From Lindgomyces ingoldianus (taxonomy: Eukaryota; Ascomycota; Dothideomycetes; Pleosporales; Lindgomycetaceae): a stretch of 64,000 bases of DNA. A program made the translations under genes and the position numbers. This document shows positions 33,207 to 43,564 of the stretch, in pieces. The DNA is taken from positions 286,161 to 350,160 of the forward strand of contig NW_022985205.1 in assembly GCF_010093535.1 (NCBI RefSeq), read 5' to 3'. The notes under the pieces were generated by a model. It did no database searches. It saw only the letters and a program-made list of their open reading frames with translations, and was not told the DNA's origin. Within the stretch, counting starts at the first letter, position 1; each line of letters starts with the position of its first letter.

Positions 33207-34994
33207 ATGGCTATCAAAGAACCCCTCAACACTGACCCCCAGAATGAGGTTTCGGCTACGGACTCCGCTATCAAGTACTACGGCCCGGTACACATATCTG
33301 GTTCATTCGACAAGCTTATTAATGCCCTCGAGCCGGACATTGTCATTGATCCTGAAATCCCAACTCACACGTGGTGCGTCGATGCTCAAACTGGAGTGCA
33401 ACCCAACCGCCGAGTTGATGGTGTCGAGCGATGGCGCGCTCGGGTCGTCTCGGAGTCTATGGAGGATGGTAGCACGGTTAAGAGTTACACTACCCAAGAC
33501 ATACAATCTATATCAGTCAAAGAGGATCCCACCATCGCAGCTTTCAAGCCATATTCAGTGGAAGATGACATCGCTCCTGAAGAGGTCGTGAATGCCACGG
33601 CTTCGTCTCCCAGTATGGTGAACCGTACTTACCTAGAGGCTTTGTTTACGTCGATCAAAGAGAATATCGTCGGAGAGACTCTCGCATCACTCTATGCCTG
33701 TGTGAAAGGCGGTGTCGTTCCTAAGGAGGCCCTTATTGCCACCGTTTCATCGCTAGCTATCGAGGGCCGCACTGATCCGGAGGTTCTGCTTGCATCGCTG
33801 GAGAACGATCTCAAATTTATGCTGGAGTTACCACTACCAGAAGCCAAGGCTGCTCATGTGGAAGATGTCAACAGCCCATCCTTAGCTCTAGACGCGGAGA
33901 AAGTAGAGTCTGGAGGGTTCTTCCTAACACCATCTCCCGTAGGGTCCTCGTGCAAGAGCAAAGCCAACAATGCCGATAACACGCGGTCCCTGGAGAGTTC
34001 CTATCGCCATGATAGCGATGGTGAGGGGCATATGACCATCATGGAACGTGTCTATGCCTATGAGGCTAGACTGAAGGCCAGGAAAGACGTGCCTGACAGA
34101 AGCGAAGACCAGTACAAATCCGACAATCCGCCTTCGACTTCAGAGTTGAACGCGAAGTATGCTAAATGTGTTGACGAGTTTCCGAGGGTTGAATGCGAAT
34201 CGAGCTCCTCATCGTTTCTCGCCGGCAGCGAGACGGGAGATGTAAAGAGCATTCTTGGTCGTACTCCAAAAAACCCATTGGCCGAGATTATACATGACGA
34301 ATCTGGGAGCATTTCATTCAAGTTTGTAGCTAGATGTGCTACAAGTGAAGGTTGTGTCAATGGTAGTGTGATCGGGGATGAGAATGTTTCTTCACTCGCA
34401 GACAAAGCCACTATCGTGCCGGAACCGTCTGGGGAGGCTGAGGGTGAGAGTTTCGAGTCTCGTCCTATGGCAATGAATGCACCTACGGGGCACGCCGGTG
34501 ACGGCAAGGAAAAGGCCATTATGGGTTCCATGGTGGCTAGGCATGAGAAGAAGACCATTAACGGAAATGGCGATGGCGAGACGCAATTATGGCTCAATCT
34601 TCTTGCACCATCAACGAGTACGAAATCTCCGGCGACTGCACCCGCGTCTACGTCCATAACCCCCGACAGCAGTAGAACCCGATCAATCAGTACTGTCTCC
34701 TTCGGCACCGGCCCTAACGACCAGGCCATCTTCGGCAACCTCGTCCCATCACAGATATGGGACGGCAGCAACGACGAAGACTGGGTTGATCTCAGCAACG
34801 GTCCAACACGTCAAAGTGGGCCTCGTGTCGGCGACCCCACAAATAAGAAGGCTCTGCCTATCGCCGCGGTTCCGGAGGCGAAGAATGGCGCGCCTGGATT
34901 CCATCTTCCTCGTAGCGAAAAATCGATGAGGGTCTTGGTGAAGAATTGGTGGACGGGGTCGAATCGGCCGCTGGAAGATGAAAAGAAATCGTAG
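33207..34994 (+). CDS. 595-residue hypothetical protein, low complexity
   Basis: A long uninterrupted frame starting at ATG 33207 (MAIKEPLNTDPQNEV). I recognise no domain. The protein is rich in Ser, Glu, Asp and Ala and is predicted mostly disordered by eye. A helical stretch lies near residues 140-215 (TYLEALFTSIKENIVG, PKEALIATVSSLAIEG, PEVLLASLENDLKF). It contains three loosely similar units of the form ...EEV/EAL/EVL-hydrophobic, each about 35-45 residues long. Another charged helix is ERVYAYEARLKARKDV. The C-terminus has a WVDLSNGPTRQSGP segment and a basic end. The reading frame before the ATG is also protein-like, so the true start may lie upstream. No membrane segment or signal peptide is present. 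It is probably a lineage-specific gene. Confidence 0.6.
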   Translation: MAIKEPLNTDPQNEVSATDSAIKYYGPVHISGSFDKLINALEPDIVIDPEIPTHTWCVDAQTGVQPNRRVDGVERWRARVVSESMEDGSTVKSYTTQDIQSISVKEDPTIAAFKPYSVEDDIAPEEVVNATASSPSMVNRTYLEALFTSIKENIVGETLASLYACVKGGVVPKEALIATVSSLAIEGRTDPEVLLASLENDLKFMLELPLPEAKAAHVEDVNSPSLALDAEKVESGGFFLTPSPVGSSCKSKANNADNTRSLESSYRHDSDGEGHMTIMERVYAYEARLKARKDVPDRSEDQYKSDNPPSTSELNAKYAKCVDEFPRVECESSSSSFLAGSETGDVKSILGRTPKNPLAEIIHDESGSISFKFVARCATSEGCVNGSVIGDENVSSLADKATIVPEPSGEAEGESFESRPMAMNAPTGHAGDGKEKAIMGSMVARHEKKTINGNGDGETQLWLNLLAPSTSTKSPATAPASTSITPDSSRTRSISTVSFGTGPNDQAIFGNLVPSQIWDGSNDEDWVDLSNGPTRQSGPRVGDPTNKKALPIAAVPEAKNGAPGFHLPRSEKSMRVLVKNWWTGSNRPLEDEKKS

Positions 34995-35994
34995 CTGGAC
35001 TAGTGGGATTTTATTGGGGCGTGATATTTGGGGTAAGCCTTGAGTTGAATGATTTGAACGGCTCTCTACGGCGTTCTATAGTTTACTGCAGACCATGGCT
35101 AGGATGGAATGGGTCTGTTTAGCGTTGGGTGGGATAAGGGAGGCTACTAATAGGAAGCTGGTTCCAACCCTCGATCTAGTTCTTGTCATGTCTTATAGGA
35201 GGTGCTAGCCTGTAGCGAACCACGACCGGACGGGTACATCTTATTGGTTCCTACACTATTAGATAGCAATGCCATTATAAATGCAAGCCTCGGACCATGG
35301 ATTACAGAAACGGCTTTGGAGATAGAAATGGCTGCATGTTTTGTGGCTGATATGATTCTTAATCAATTCGCCCCATTGATTAAAAATCGATGCCTTGATG
35401 GGATGGAAAAAGATCTCATGTGGGCCAAAGGAAAAGTGAGGAGGATCAAAGCTCAGTGACAAGGGAGGAGGTGCGGAATTGACGTAAACCATGTAACCCT
35501 CAAATTTTAGGCTATTCCCTGAATAACGAGCTAGTAAATCAAGGAATTTGCTTGCACAAATCGCTTGTGATGTAATTTGAATAATGCTAGCAAACGGCCA
35601 AGTTCCGTTGCTCTGATATTTCCAGGGTGCTGACTAATGCCATGGGGACTAGAGAAGGTATTGGCTAGATTCATCCGGAACACGAAGCTTCTCGGGATAT
35701 GACGGCAGTCTAGCGTTATTTCACTTGCAGAAGCTGGCCGCCTTGAAGATCTTTGGATGGAGTTTCGCACACCAAAGGCTAAGGCCAAGGCTCTTGACTC
35801 AAATAGGCAGCCAAGCTACATCAATTACGTCTGTCCCCTCTCGTGTATATCCTCCCCTGTGAAGATGCGACTCTGTCCTCGGTCGTTGAATGAACACGGC
35901 AACTAGACCGCAGCAAGTTGAAGCGCGATTTGTCACAGATCGCCGAATTTTTGGGGGGATATCTGTCGATCAGAAATGTCGCCTCTTAGATCTT
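34995..35994. other. intergenic, no gene seen
   Basis: A 1 kb interval between the convergent ends of two genes. Frames at 35202-35459 (plus) and 35531-35788 (minus) start only at GTG or TTG and show no conserved features. Confidence 0.4.
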
Positions 35995-36531
35995 TCAAGG
36001 GAATGCTCGACTCCAGGTGTAGTTGACCTTCTCGATGTCTCGCGAATTCCTCGAGTGCCATGTTGTCGCAAATGCCAGTGCATCACCCATGAACGTCTCA
36101 ATTGAGAATGTCTCCGCATATCCAGCCTCCTGCAGCTCTTCAATCACTGCCTTGATCCACATCACCACATCAGTAATCGCACTTCCAGGGTCACAGGGCA
36201 GCGGTACCCTTTTCAGAATATTCGTGACATCGGTCACGCTCATTCCTTCCGGCAACTTCCCAATCATTATCCGCCCTAGCATCCGCGGTGGTGGTGATTT
36301 GTGGTCGTCGAAATGAAAGCGCCAGCCGAACGGGTTAGTGACTGATGAGTATGCGACGGAATCTTCGAGGTCGAAGGATGTACCGGCCCCGGTGCTGTTC
36401 TTAGGCTCTACCCAGATGCCCCAGCGGTAATTTTGGGGTTTCGGTTTAGAGCGCGTGGGGGATAAAGAATCGAGCTCGGATGAGCCGGGACGGGTGTAGA
36501 CCGCAATGAAGACACGGTCTTTGTTGCTCAT
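35995..36531 (-). CDS. DUF6914-like hypothetical protein
   Basis: A single-exon frame of 178 residues starting at ATG (36529-36531). The pattern matches the small fungal family I know as DUF6914: an N-terminal strand (DRVFIAVYTRPGS), then YRWGIWVEPKN, a variable middle with WRFHFDD, and IMIGKLPEGMSVTDVTNILK. The C-terminal half carries PCDPGSAITDVVMWIKAVI and ETFMGDALAFATTW. The family is cytosolic and of unknown function. The family name is from memory of the motif order, so it is a moderate claim. The coding region itself is convincing. No signal peptide or membrane segment is present. Confidence 0.75.
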   Translation of the reverse strand: MSNKDRVFIAVYTRPGSSELDSLSPTRSKPKPQNYRWGIWVEPKNSTGAGTSFDLEDSVAYSSVTNPFGWRFHFDDHKSPPPRMLGRIMIGKLPEGMSVTDVTNILKRVPLPCDPGSAITDVVMWIKAVIEELQEAGYAETFSIETFMGDALAFATTWHSRNSRDIEKVNYTWSRAFP

Positions 36532-38005
36532 GATGGGAAAATAATGATACGAGTGTGGGCGTGAAAATGGAGTAGGCTGTTTAGTTAGCTACAGTGATGT
36601 CATTCAAGGGACATGTGTTCGCAACAGGAAGAGGCAAGAAGAAGAGTCAAAAGATTGGCTTGAAAAGAAACGCGCGACGGAAACTTTAAAGGAAATCGAC
36701 CGCCAAAAAGCATGTATCAAAGCCATGGCTTGAGTCATGCCAGGGTTTGACAACCTGTCGGCCGGATTACTGCAGTGCGGAGCCAAACTTTACGTGATTG
36801 AGCTCGTGTTGATGCCGGTGAATAGCCGTCGTTCATCCCACGTCGGGTCTTCTGGGGTCTAGAGCCCAACGGACAGGGTAAAGTTTCCGGGACACGCATG
36901 GAGGCGCACGCTTGAAAGGTTCGTCCAAGTTGCTGGAAGAACCTTATTTTGATCGCTCAGCAGATGATGTTGGATAATGATAAAGTCTGTTAAGGAATGT
37001 GGGATGAGTGAGGTACGATGTCTGGAGCAGGATTTCGCCAATCGGGATCGGTGCAAACTTGAAACAACTATCAAAGATCTTTCAGAGATCTTTGGGATTA
37101 TGGCCTGAGGTTAACCGAACTCTCTACCTAAAGGAACGGAGGGTATTGGCTGGTGTCAAGCCCGAAGAAAAGTTGATTAAACGAATCCGACGCCAGGAGA
37201 TAAGGAATTGGTCACGTGGTCTAGCGCTTACGTTACGTGTCATGCAAAAAGGGGAAAATAACGCCACCAATCTCGAGCTTCACCACCTCAATCAGGCAAT
37301 TATTTCTATTCTTGCAGCGGCTTGTACAGTACATAAGAGTGCAGCTTCACGTTCCTTCAAAATTAGAGCGATTTATCGTTAACCTTGAGCATTGGAAACC
37401 TGTAGCGAAGTCATGTTTTCTCAAGTATGAATGTCATCCGACCAACCACACAAGAAGCATCACACAAGCATCACCGGCCCCGAATTCTACTTTCCAGATA
37501 GAGAACTTTATGCTATTGGATATCTTTACCGGAGGTAGATCGCCTGTTAAATTGGAATAACCGGGAAACTTTCCCAAGAGTTGGGTGAACCCGCAATATC
37601 TCTCCTCTTCCTGCGATTCAACGGAGTCTTTCATATTGTGCTTACCTTACATGTTTTTCTCCCACCTTTCGCCTTCTTAGTTCCTTATGCTCCTCGCCAT
37701 TCAGCAAGGGAAGGAGTTTCGCACCGCAGCTCTTCAATATGGATTGCGCAATCTGATTGGTGGATGAGCTGGACTTCCTGGATGCGGGGAGGGATGCTGA
37801 CACCCAGGTCTGTGGACTCTTTTCCCTGCCGAAGGATGCGCTATCTCCATGCTTATCCTCGCCTTGGACCACCCCAAGAGCTTTGATATCGGAAGATAGG
37901 GATATTGGGACCTACTCCGGCCGGCCTCTAGCCCTCCGTCGCGTTTCTCTTTGTTTCGCTCGTCGTGCTCTCACCAAAGTGCTTGAGTGAGCGCTGTCTC
38001 TCGCT
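36532..38005. other. intergenic, no clear gene
   Basis: About 1.5 kb between the DUF6914-like gene and the cell-wall protein gene. Frames on both strands near 37580-37990 are open for 70-100 codons but overlap in all frames and have no recognisable domain. The segment close to 38005 is pyrimidine-rich (for example GCGCTGTCTCTCGC) and probably carries the start region of the next gene. Confidence 0.4.
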
Positions 38006-39604
38006 ATGATGTCTTCATTGTTTTTGCCCGTTTATTTATTTCTACTTTTTGTTAATTTTTCCCCTGCATCTTCTACGCGAGAATTGTGTAAGTCAATGAG
38101 CCATGCCTACTCAAAACTCGTACTCGTATTTCTCAGCAGGATCGGATTCGCTAATCTTTCGAAAGCAATCCTTAATTCCACGACATCTGCAACCAAACTT
38201 GATGCTGGGACATCTTTAACCGGTTTTCCCTCGCCGGCGACGAATACCACGAATACGAACGCAGCAATTCAAACCAGCAGTAGGGCAAATTCGCACTTCA
38301 AGCTTCATGCTGAGAGCTCGGTTACAGGCTTTGAATCAGAGGGAACGGAACCACCTCGTAGTCTGAAAGAGAGTTCAGCCATTCAGAGCTCTACAAGTGA
38401 AGAGGACGTCGGAGCTGTCCTCACTCGCGTTTTCAACCCCTCGGGTTATGAAACATACCTAGTGCACGTGGAGTCAACAGAAAGCGGGTTTGGACCAACT
38501 CCCCACATTGGTGTGCAGAATCCAGAAACCACCATCGCGCCTGGAGTTGCCCAATCTGGCAAAGGGTCACATCTCGAAAGTACAGCAGCTGGCCTTGGTG
38601 AGAATAACCTCATTACCAGCCTTGCGTCAGGAACCACGCCTGCGCCATTAACACCACCGCCTGTCACTCTCGGAGATCAAATTTTAATCCCAGTCCTAAT
38701 AACGACTATTGTAATATCAGGCACGACATTGCTACCAGGTGGTACGACAGCGACTCTCGGCTATGGCTCAAGCACAACGGCAATATATGTCGATCTAAGT
38801 GGCCATCCAGTAATAGCCATAGGATCATTGACGACGACCATGAATGGAACCCCATCAGGACAAATCACAGTCGATGGTCAAGTTCTCACGCTAGGTGGCT
38901 CTCCTGTAACCATTGGTTCTGGAGATGATCCAACAACTTTCTTTATCAGCCCTGGGGGCGAAACCATTGTTGCAGCTCATGGTGTCAGTTCGACACTCTT
39001 TCCACCTGCAACGCAATCATTCACAATAGGCACTTTCACTGTTACAGCTATTGCAGACTATCAATATACACTTGGTCCGGAAACCCTGCTTCTCGGTCAC
39101 CCAATCACTATGGACGGCACTGTCATCTCCCTGGCCACCGACTCGGCAGGCTCAACCGTCCTCATCATCGGTGGCTCATCTACAACAACACTTCCAGTCG
39201 CGCCACAAACCATGTCCAGCAACGACCTGAGCATCTTCACAACGGTAGTCTCAGGAGCTACAGAATATATCATCGGCTCACAAACCCTGTATCCAGGCCA
39301 CCCAATCACTATCCACGGCACAGCGATATCTATCATCACGTCTTCCAGTGCAACAATGCTTGTTATTGGTACCTTGACGACCACGATTAGCCCCAAGCCT
39401 ACGATCTCGTCGCCAGTTGCTCTTACGTATGCGGGTAAGATGACATTAACAAATGTGGCTTCTATCGGAACGGGAAATATAGGCGGTTGGGAGGCAACGG
39501 CAACAAGTACGAGAGCAAAGTCGGGTGCCGGAAGAACGATGAAGATCCGCGACAACACCCGGTTTATTCTTTCAGGCATGCTGGTCATACTAGGTTATGG
39601 GTGA
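38006..39604 (+). CDS. probable GPI-anchored cell-wall repeat protein
   Basis: A single-exon frame of 532 residues. Residues 1-23 are a signal peptide (MMSSLFLPVYLFLLFVNFSP). The mature part is Ser/Thr-rich and would be heavily O-glycosylated. Residues about 220-475 contain degenerate repeats typical of fungal wall proteins: ETLLLGHPITMDGTVISLAT and QTLYPGHPITIHGTAISIIT, each followed by VLIIGGSSTTT or MLVIGTLTTT. Earlier copies are VISGTTLLPGG and GQVLTLGGSPVTIG. The protein ends in a short hydrophobic tail (FILSGMLVILGYG) after a small-residue region, as expected for a GPI signal, although the tail is short. It probably sits in the cell wall as an adhesin-like or structural protein. A GTAAGT at about 38087 looks like a donor, but the matching acceptors are out of phase, so I keep the frame unspliced. 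Confidence 0.8.
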   Translation: MMSSLFLPVYLFLLFVNFSPASSTRELCKSMSHAYSKLVLVFLSRIGFANLSKAILNSTTSATKLDAGTSLTGFPSPATNTTNTNAAIQTSSRANSHFKLHAESSVTGFESEGTEPPRSLKESSAIQSSTSEEDVGAVLTRVFNPSGYETYLVHVESTESGFGPTPHIGVQNPETTIAPGVAQSGKGSHLESTAAGLGENNLITSLASGTTPAPLTPPPVTLGDQILIPVLITTIVISGTTLLPGGTTATLGYGSSTTAIYVDLSGHPVIAIGSLTTTMNGTPSGQITVDGQVLTLGGSPVTIGSGDDPTTFFISPGGETIVAAHGVSSTLFPPATQSFTIGTFTVTAIADYQYTLGPETLLLGHPITMDGTVISLATDSAGSTVLIIGGSSTTTLPVAPQTMSSNDLSIFTTVVSGATEYIIGSQTLYPGHPITIHGTAISIITSSSATMLVIGTLTTTISPKPTISSPVALTYAGKMTLTNVASIGTGNIGGWEATATSTRAKSGAGRTMKIRDNTRFILSGMLVILGYG

Positions 39605-41307
39605 GGTGTTGGAAGTTCTATGTTCACAAAAAAATCCACATCTCATCTACTCTCAGTTACATAATCACGGCACATCAGCATTCAAATGTATCTATGCAAA
39701 CGCCACTGCGTTGCATGTTTTCTAGGGAAATATTACAGCCTAACCTACCGTCATAATGTATTGGTGCCAGCAATATCATGTCATCCGGTCGCAGTCTCAG
39801 AGTATTCGACACTCTTCGTGTCTCAATCAGGTGCGATATTGCAGATTCAAGATTTGTAGCACAATATAAGGATCTGACTTGATGAAATCATGCAGCCCCA
39901 CTACATAAAGATAATATCCATAGTTTGACACCATGCCCCTCTGCCTAAATCTATATGAAATAATGCTCTAGACCCCACTCTTACATTCTCCCCTCCTTCA
40001 AGTAGTACTATTCTTAGAGCCCACTTTCTTAAAAAAAAAAGTTCCTATGACCGCCTTGTCAGCATCCCCAGTGAGGAAACATCCTGGTAATCCCCCAGTG
40101 TCCACATTTCATACCACGTCTTGTTTTTTACCGTGGTCATTAATATTGTGGTCTTTAGCAAGGAGTTACATCCTATGTACTGCTGTTTGGTGGGTAAGAA
40201 AAGAATGTGCAAAGTGCTGTTGATTGGTTTATCCTACGAATTGAGGTTGAGGTCTCGCTAAGGATGCCGACGTAGATAGAAGGTAGCTTAGATATGTTTG
40301 TGACGGATGACATCTTCGTAGCTGTAGGGCTGTCTAAGACTTGGGCTCTGCATTCTTGTAGTGGATATATATAAGCCATCGGATTTATCGTAGGCATCTT
40401 AAGCGTCATCAGGAGCATGAATACATCGCGACATGGTTATTTCCCTAGATCCGTAACATCTCTATTTTACCACATATTGACTTTTGATTGACCACAATCA
40501 CCATTCAGGAAGTATCCAAGAGCCTTACTACCTTTCTAGATTAACAACGAAAAGACTCCTAGCATCTTATGACTACGTCATCTGTTAGTTATCCCTCTCC
40601 TTAGCACACCCTTGTTAGTTTTGTGAACTGTAATCCCTTCTGGATAGTCTTAGAAGCACAACTCCTAACCTACATCTATACTACCTAGCTGTTACAAATC
40701 CAGAGGCTCTTCCAACAGGATATTCTTCTGAGAATCTTCGCAGAAGATCGACTTGAATTTAGTGCATTATTCCAAATGAAGCTGCATAAAGTAATAGGCC
40801 AGCAAACAGTAGAAAGGTTGTATATCTTTCTAAAATACCCTAAAAGTGTCCGGGTATGTTACGCCAAGATTTGCCTTATATTGATTTTTTTCTCTCTTCA
40901 TTATATGATCGGAAGCTTCAGCATATGTGGAGACTTGTTCAACTAAACCTTGTTGGTTTAGCGCTTAGGACCTTGACCTAGCAAGTATCCTAGAGCTCAA
41001 GATACCTACTAAGCCGTGCCAACCAAACATTTAATATTACCATATCTAGCTAAAAAGCCGCGATCTAGTCCTAAGTGGGTTCTGGTCTGTAGCAAAAAAG
41101 TTGAAGTGTTGTAAAATGAGTCACCAATGCATGCAAAGGGGAACGGATTTTCTACTTCTTTAAATTTTTTCCCTTCTTTTTAAAATTATCTATAAACTAA
41201 AAACAAGTGATACTCTAGAACAAATCTCCAAAAACCAACTTAAATCCTAACCTTAATCGTAGCCGGCACCTAGCCTTCGGCAAACCAGTTCCTCTGGCTC
41301 CTTGGAC
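39605..41307. other. AT-rich interval, no gene recognised
   Basis: About 1.7 kb with no convincing gene. The segment 40690-40960 reads partly protein-like in one plus frame (LLQIQRLFQQDILLRIFAED, then GQQTVERLYIFLKYPKSV) but soon meets stops. It may be a very old mobile-element or gene remnant that I cannot classify. A run of ten A occurs near 40031. Confidence 0.35.
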
Positions 41308-42645
41308 CTAGGTTGGAATACCAGAGCTGGAGGATCTGCATTCAGGGCGGTCGAGAATAATTTCAACATCCTCATCGATATCCTCCTCCTCTGCCTCCTT
41401 CTCCTTATTAGTCTCTGATGCAACCTGAGGAGCCGGCGGGGTCCAGATATTGGCGCGATAAATTGCCTCCCCTAAACGCTCTCGACGCTCAACTTCCTCC
41501 GTTCCCAAGAACTGCCAGGTCTCGTCCGCCCACACAACCGCGTAGTTCTCGGCGGTGCCGATCCAGGTCGCAAGCTGGTTTTCGGCAGCAAACCACTTCA
41601 GGTGCGCCTCATCCAGCTTGTGGCCGAGATGGGCTTCCCCGGCGCGGGCCACCTTAAGCGCGCGCAAGAGATGAAACTGGCAGTTCTCGCACTCCGGATT
41701 GTTTGCACATTCCCAAGATTTCGCCTGACGATCTAGAACCACAGTGCGGTCAGTGGCTTTCTTGAGTTCATCGATTTTCGCGACGAGGTCGGCTTGTGCC
41801 GATTTGAGGGTCTTCTCGGCATCTGGTCGGCGGGTGGCGAGTTGAGTGACTTGCGCGCGAGACATTGCCATTGCGGCTTTATATCCCCTAACCTCTGAGT
41901 CTCTCTGGGAGAGCTCCTGATTTACGGTGGCAAGCTTAAGACGAATGGCGTCGATCTCAGATTGGAGCGCTAGGTTCTTATGCTGGAGGGTCTTGCTTCC
42001 TTTTCGGAAGGCTTGGTATTCGATGTTGGTGGCATCATCTTGGTGCTGGAGGTCTATGAGTTGCTGCTTGAGAAGTACGTTCTCGTAACTGGTGGCATTC
42101 ATCTTCTCGGTAGCGTCTATGACGGCTGCTCGGAACGCTTGAAGCTCGTTCTGGAAAGTATCGCTCTCAGCTTTGGAGCCGACTATCTTCGTGATAGCGT
42201 CACGAATAGCAGAATGAGACTCTTCAAGTTGGCTCTTGAAGATATCGCTCTCAATTTTGGAGGTGTCCCTCTTGGTGGCATCTTGAATGGCTGCCCAGCA
42301 GTCTTGGAGCGAGCTCTTGAAGGTGTCCCTTTCGGCTTTAGAAGTGTTTATCTTGTTGATAGCGGTGCGGAGAGCAATATTAGACTCTTGCAGCTTGCAC
42401 TTTGACCTGTCGCTCTCGGCATTTGAGGCGTTCACCCTGCGGGTAGCGTCGTGGACAGTAGCATAAGCGGCTTGAAGGGCATTGTCGAGGATACCTTTCT
42501 CTAAATTGAGGGTGTTTATCTTGGAGATGAAGCTACGGATAGCAGCCTGAGATGCGTTTATCTTCCCGGCAGCTAACTGGACAGCAGTACGAGACTTTTG
42601 AAGCCCGTTCTTGGGGGTACTAGTCTTGGTCTTGAAAGAACTCAT
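41308..42645 (-). CDS. coiled-coil protein with 28-residue repeats
   Basis: A single frame of 445 residues from ATG 42645. Residues 57-195 are five tandem units of 28 residues (one of 27), starting at L57, L85, L113, L140 and L168. The pattern is LQxxxxAIxDATxKINxSKAESDxFKSx, which is four heptads per unit and so an extended coiled coil. An earlier half-and-full unit starts at L15 (15 to 57 is 42, or 1.5 units). Coiled coil continues to about residue 300, followed by CANNPECENCQFHLLRALKV with a Cys cluster that could bind metal. Then come a Trp-containing helix (WFAAENQLATWIG) and a highly acidic tail (KEAEEEDIDEDVEIIL). The frame continues upstream of the ATG with one more repeat-like unit behind a TAA stop, so the gene may once have been longer. 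The family is unknown; a structural role is inferred. Confidence 0.72.
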   Translation of the reverse strand: MSSFKTKTSTPKNGLQKSRTAVQLAAGKINASQAAIRSFISKINTLNLEKGILDNALQAAYATVHDATRRVNASNAESDRSKCKLQESNIALRTAINKINTSKAERDTFKSSLQDCWAAIQDATKRDTSKIESDIFKSQLEESHSAIRDAITKIVGSKAESDTFQNELQAFRAAVIDATEKMNATSYENVLLKQQLIDLQHQDDATNIEYQAFRKGSKTLQHKNLALQSEIDAIRLKLATVNQELSQRDSEVRGYKAAMAMSRAQVTQLATRRPDAEKTLKSAQADLVAKIDELKKATDRTVVLDRQAKSWECANNPECENCQFHLLRALKVARAGEAHLGHKLDEAHLKWFAAENQLATWIGTAENYAVVWADETWQFLGTEEVERRERLGEAIYRANIWTPPAPQVASETNKEKEAEEEDIDEDVEIILDRPECRSSSSGIPT

Positions 42646-43564
42646 CTTGGGGGTGACGTCTTACAGCGTACAGTTCACCTTCTCGGCAGCGTTGCGGGAA
42701 GCAGCATGGGGGCTTTGAAGCGCATTATCGTCGCAGATGAAGCTAGCACGACGATGTGCATGGGTGGATGAGGTTAAGAATCTGGCAAGAGGTAGTGACT
42801 GTGGTGTTATTGGTTGAGATTAGAGAGATCCTTCGCTGCTGTGAGTGAAATTTTCGAGTTGTTTGTGGATCTGGGAGCAAACAGTGGAAGAACAGGTGGC
42901 GCTCTGGAGGAAGAGAGGCGGTGACGCGAGTTGGTGGTAGAGATACCCCTTGATCAAGGCTAAATACGTGATTCTGGAAGATTTTCCTTGTTTTCCATCC
43001 TGATAAGGCGGGAAGCAGTGAAAGAAGAAGTTTATCTAGAGAGTGGAGGTGATGCAGGTCCGCCATTGATGGAAGAACAAAAACCTCTCTAGATTGACAA
43101 GATTGAGGTACAATCTCAAGAGCACTAGAAGGTTCACAGAAAAAAAGCCCCCAACTACATTATTACCTGCGGTTTTGTTGTAAGCACAGGGTTGGTATTG
43201 GTCATGGGTTGTTGTGTACGGGTCTCGTGACTAAGCCGAGAGACTGAGACTTGCTGCAGGAGGAATTAAGCTAGATTGCGCGGTTATTTTGTGTGTTCTA
43301 GATAGACTGATACGTAGGTGATAGTTGCATTGCATGCTGAGTTGTTTGAAATTGGCTTGGGAGTTCTCAGCATTATCATTGCTGTGTGACGGACCAACAC
43401 TGTGAAGGACGTTTGGGATGTAGGTGGCTGCATTCCCTTTTGAGGGCGACTTCTTCCCATTTGCTCCCATGGGAGTATTTGGGGACCCAGCAACAACAAT
43501 CTTGAAATTAATCGAAGTAGTCTATGAACATCCATCGCCTGTTCAACCTACTCAAGAACATAGC
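42646..43564. other. upstream region with a detached repeat unit
   Basis: Directly upstream and in frame with the coiled-coil gene, minus-strand sequence near 42660-42760 reads FICDDNALQSPHAASRNAAEKVN, which matches the NALQ...DATRRVN repeat, then a TAA stop. A 107-codon minus frame at 42743-43066 starts at an ATG (MADLHHLHSLDKLLLSL) and could be an upstream exon, but no clean splice pair was found. The rest up to 43564 is without a recognised gene. Confidence 0.4.

Noticed and set aside
32920..33591. 223-codon frame as a gene of its own
   Set aside because: Its second half is a shadow of the 595-residue frame; only its first part is protein-like and fits as a displaced 5' piece.
34058..34798. 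246-codon minus-strand frame
   Set aside because: Antisense to the 595-residue protein; it has no domain and starts inside the other gene's best-supported part.
38087..38133. intron with GTAAGT donor near the start of the cell-wall protein gene
   Set aside because: The nearby CAG acceptors put the downstream frame out of phase, and the unspliced frame has a good signal peptide and stays open.
42743..43066. 107-codon minus-strand frame as a first exon of the coiled-coil gene
   Set aside because: It begins at an ATG but no GT-AG pair links it in phase to the repeat frame, so it is not annotated as a gene.
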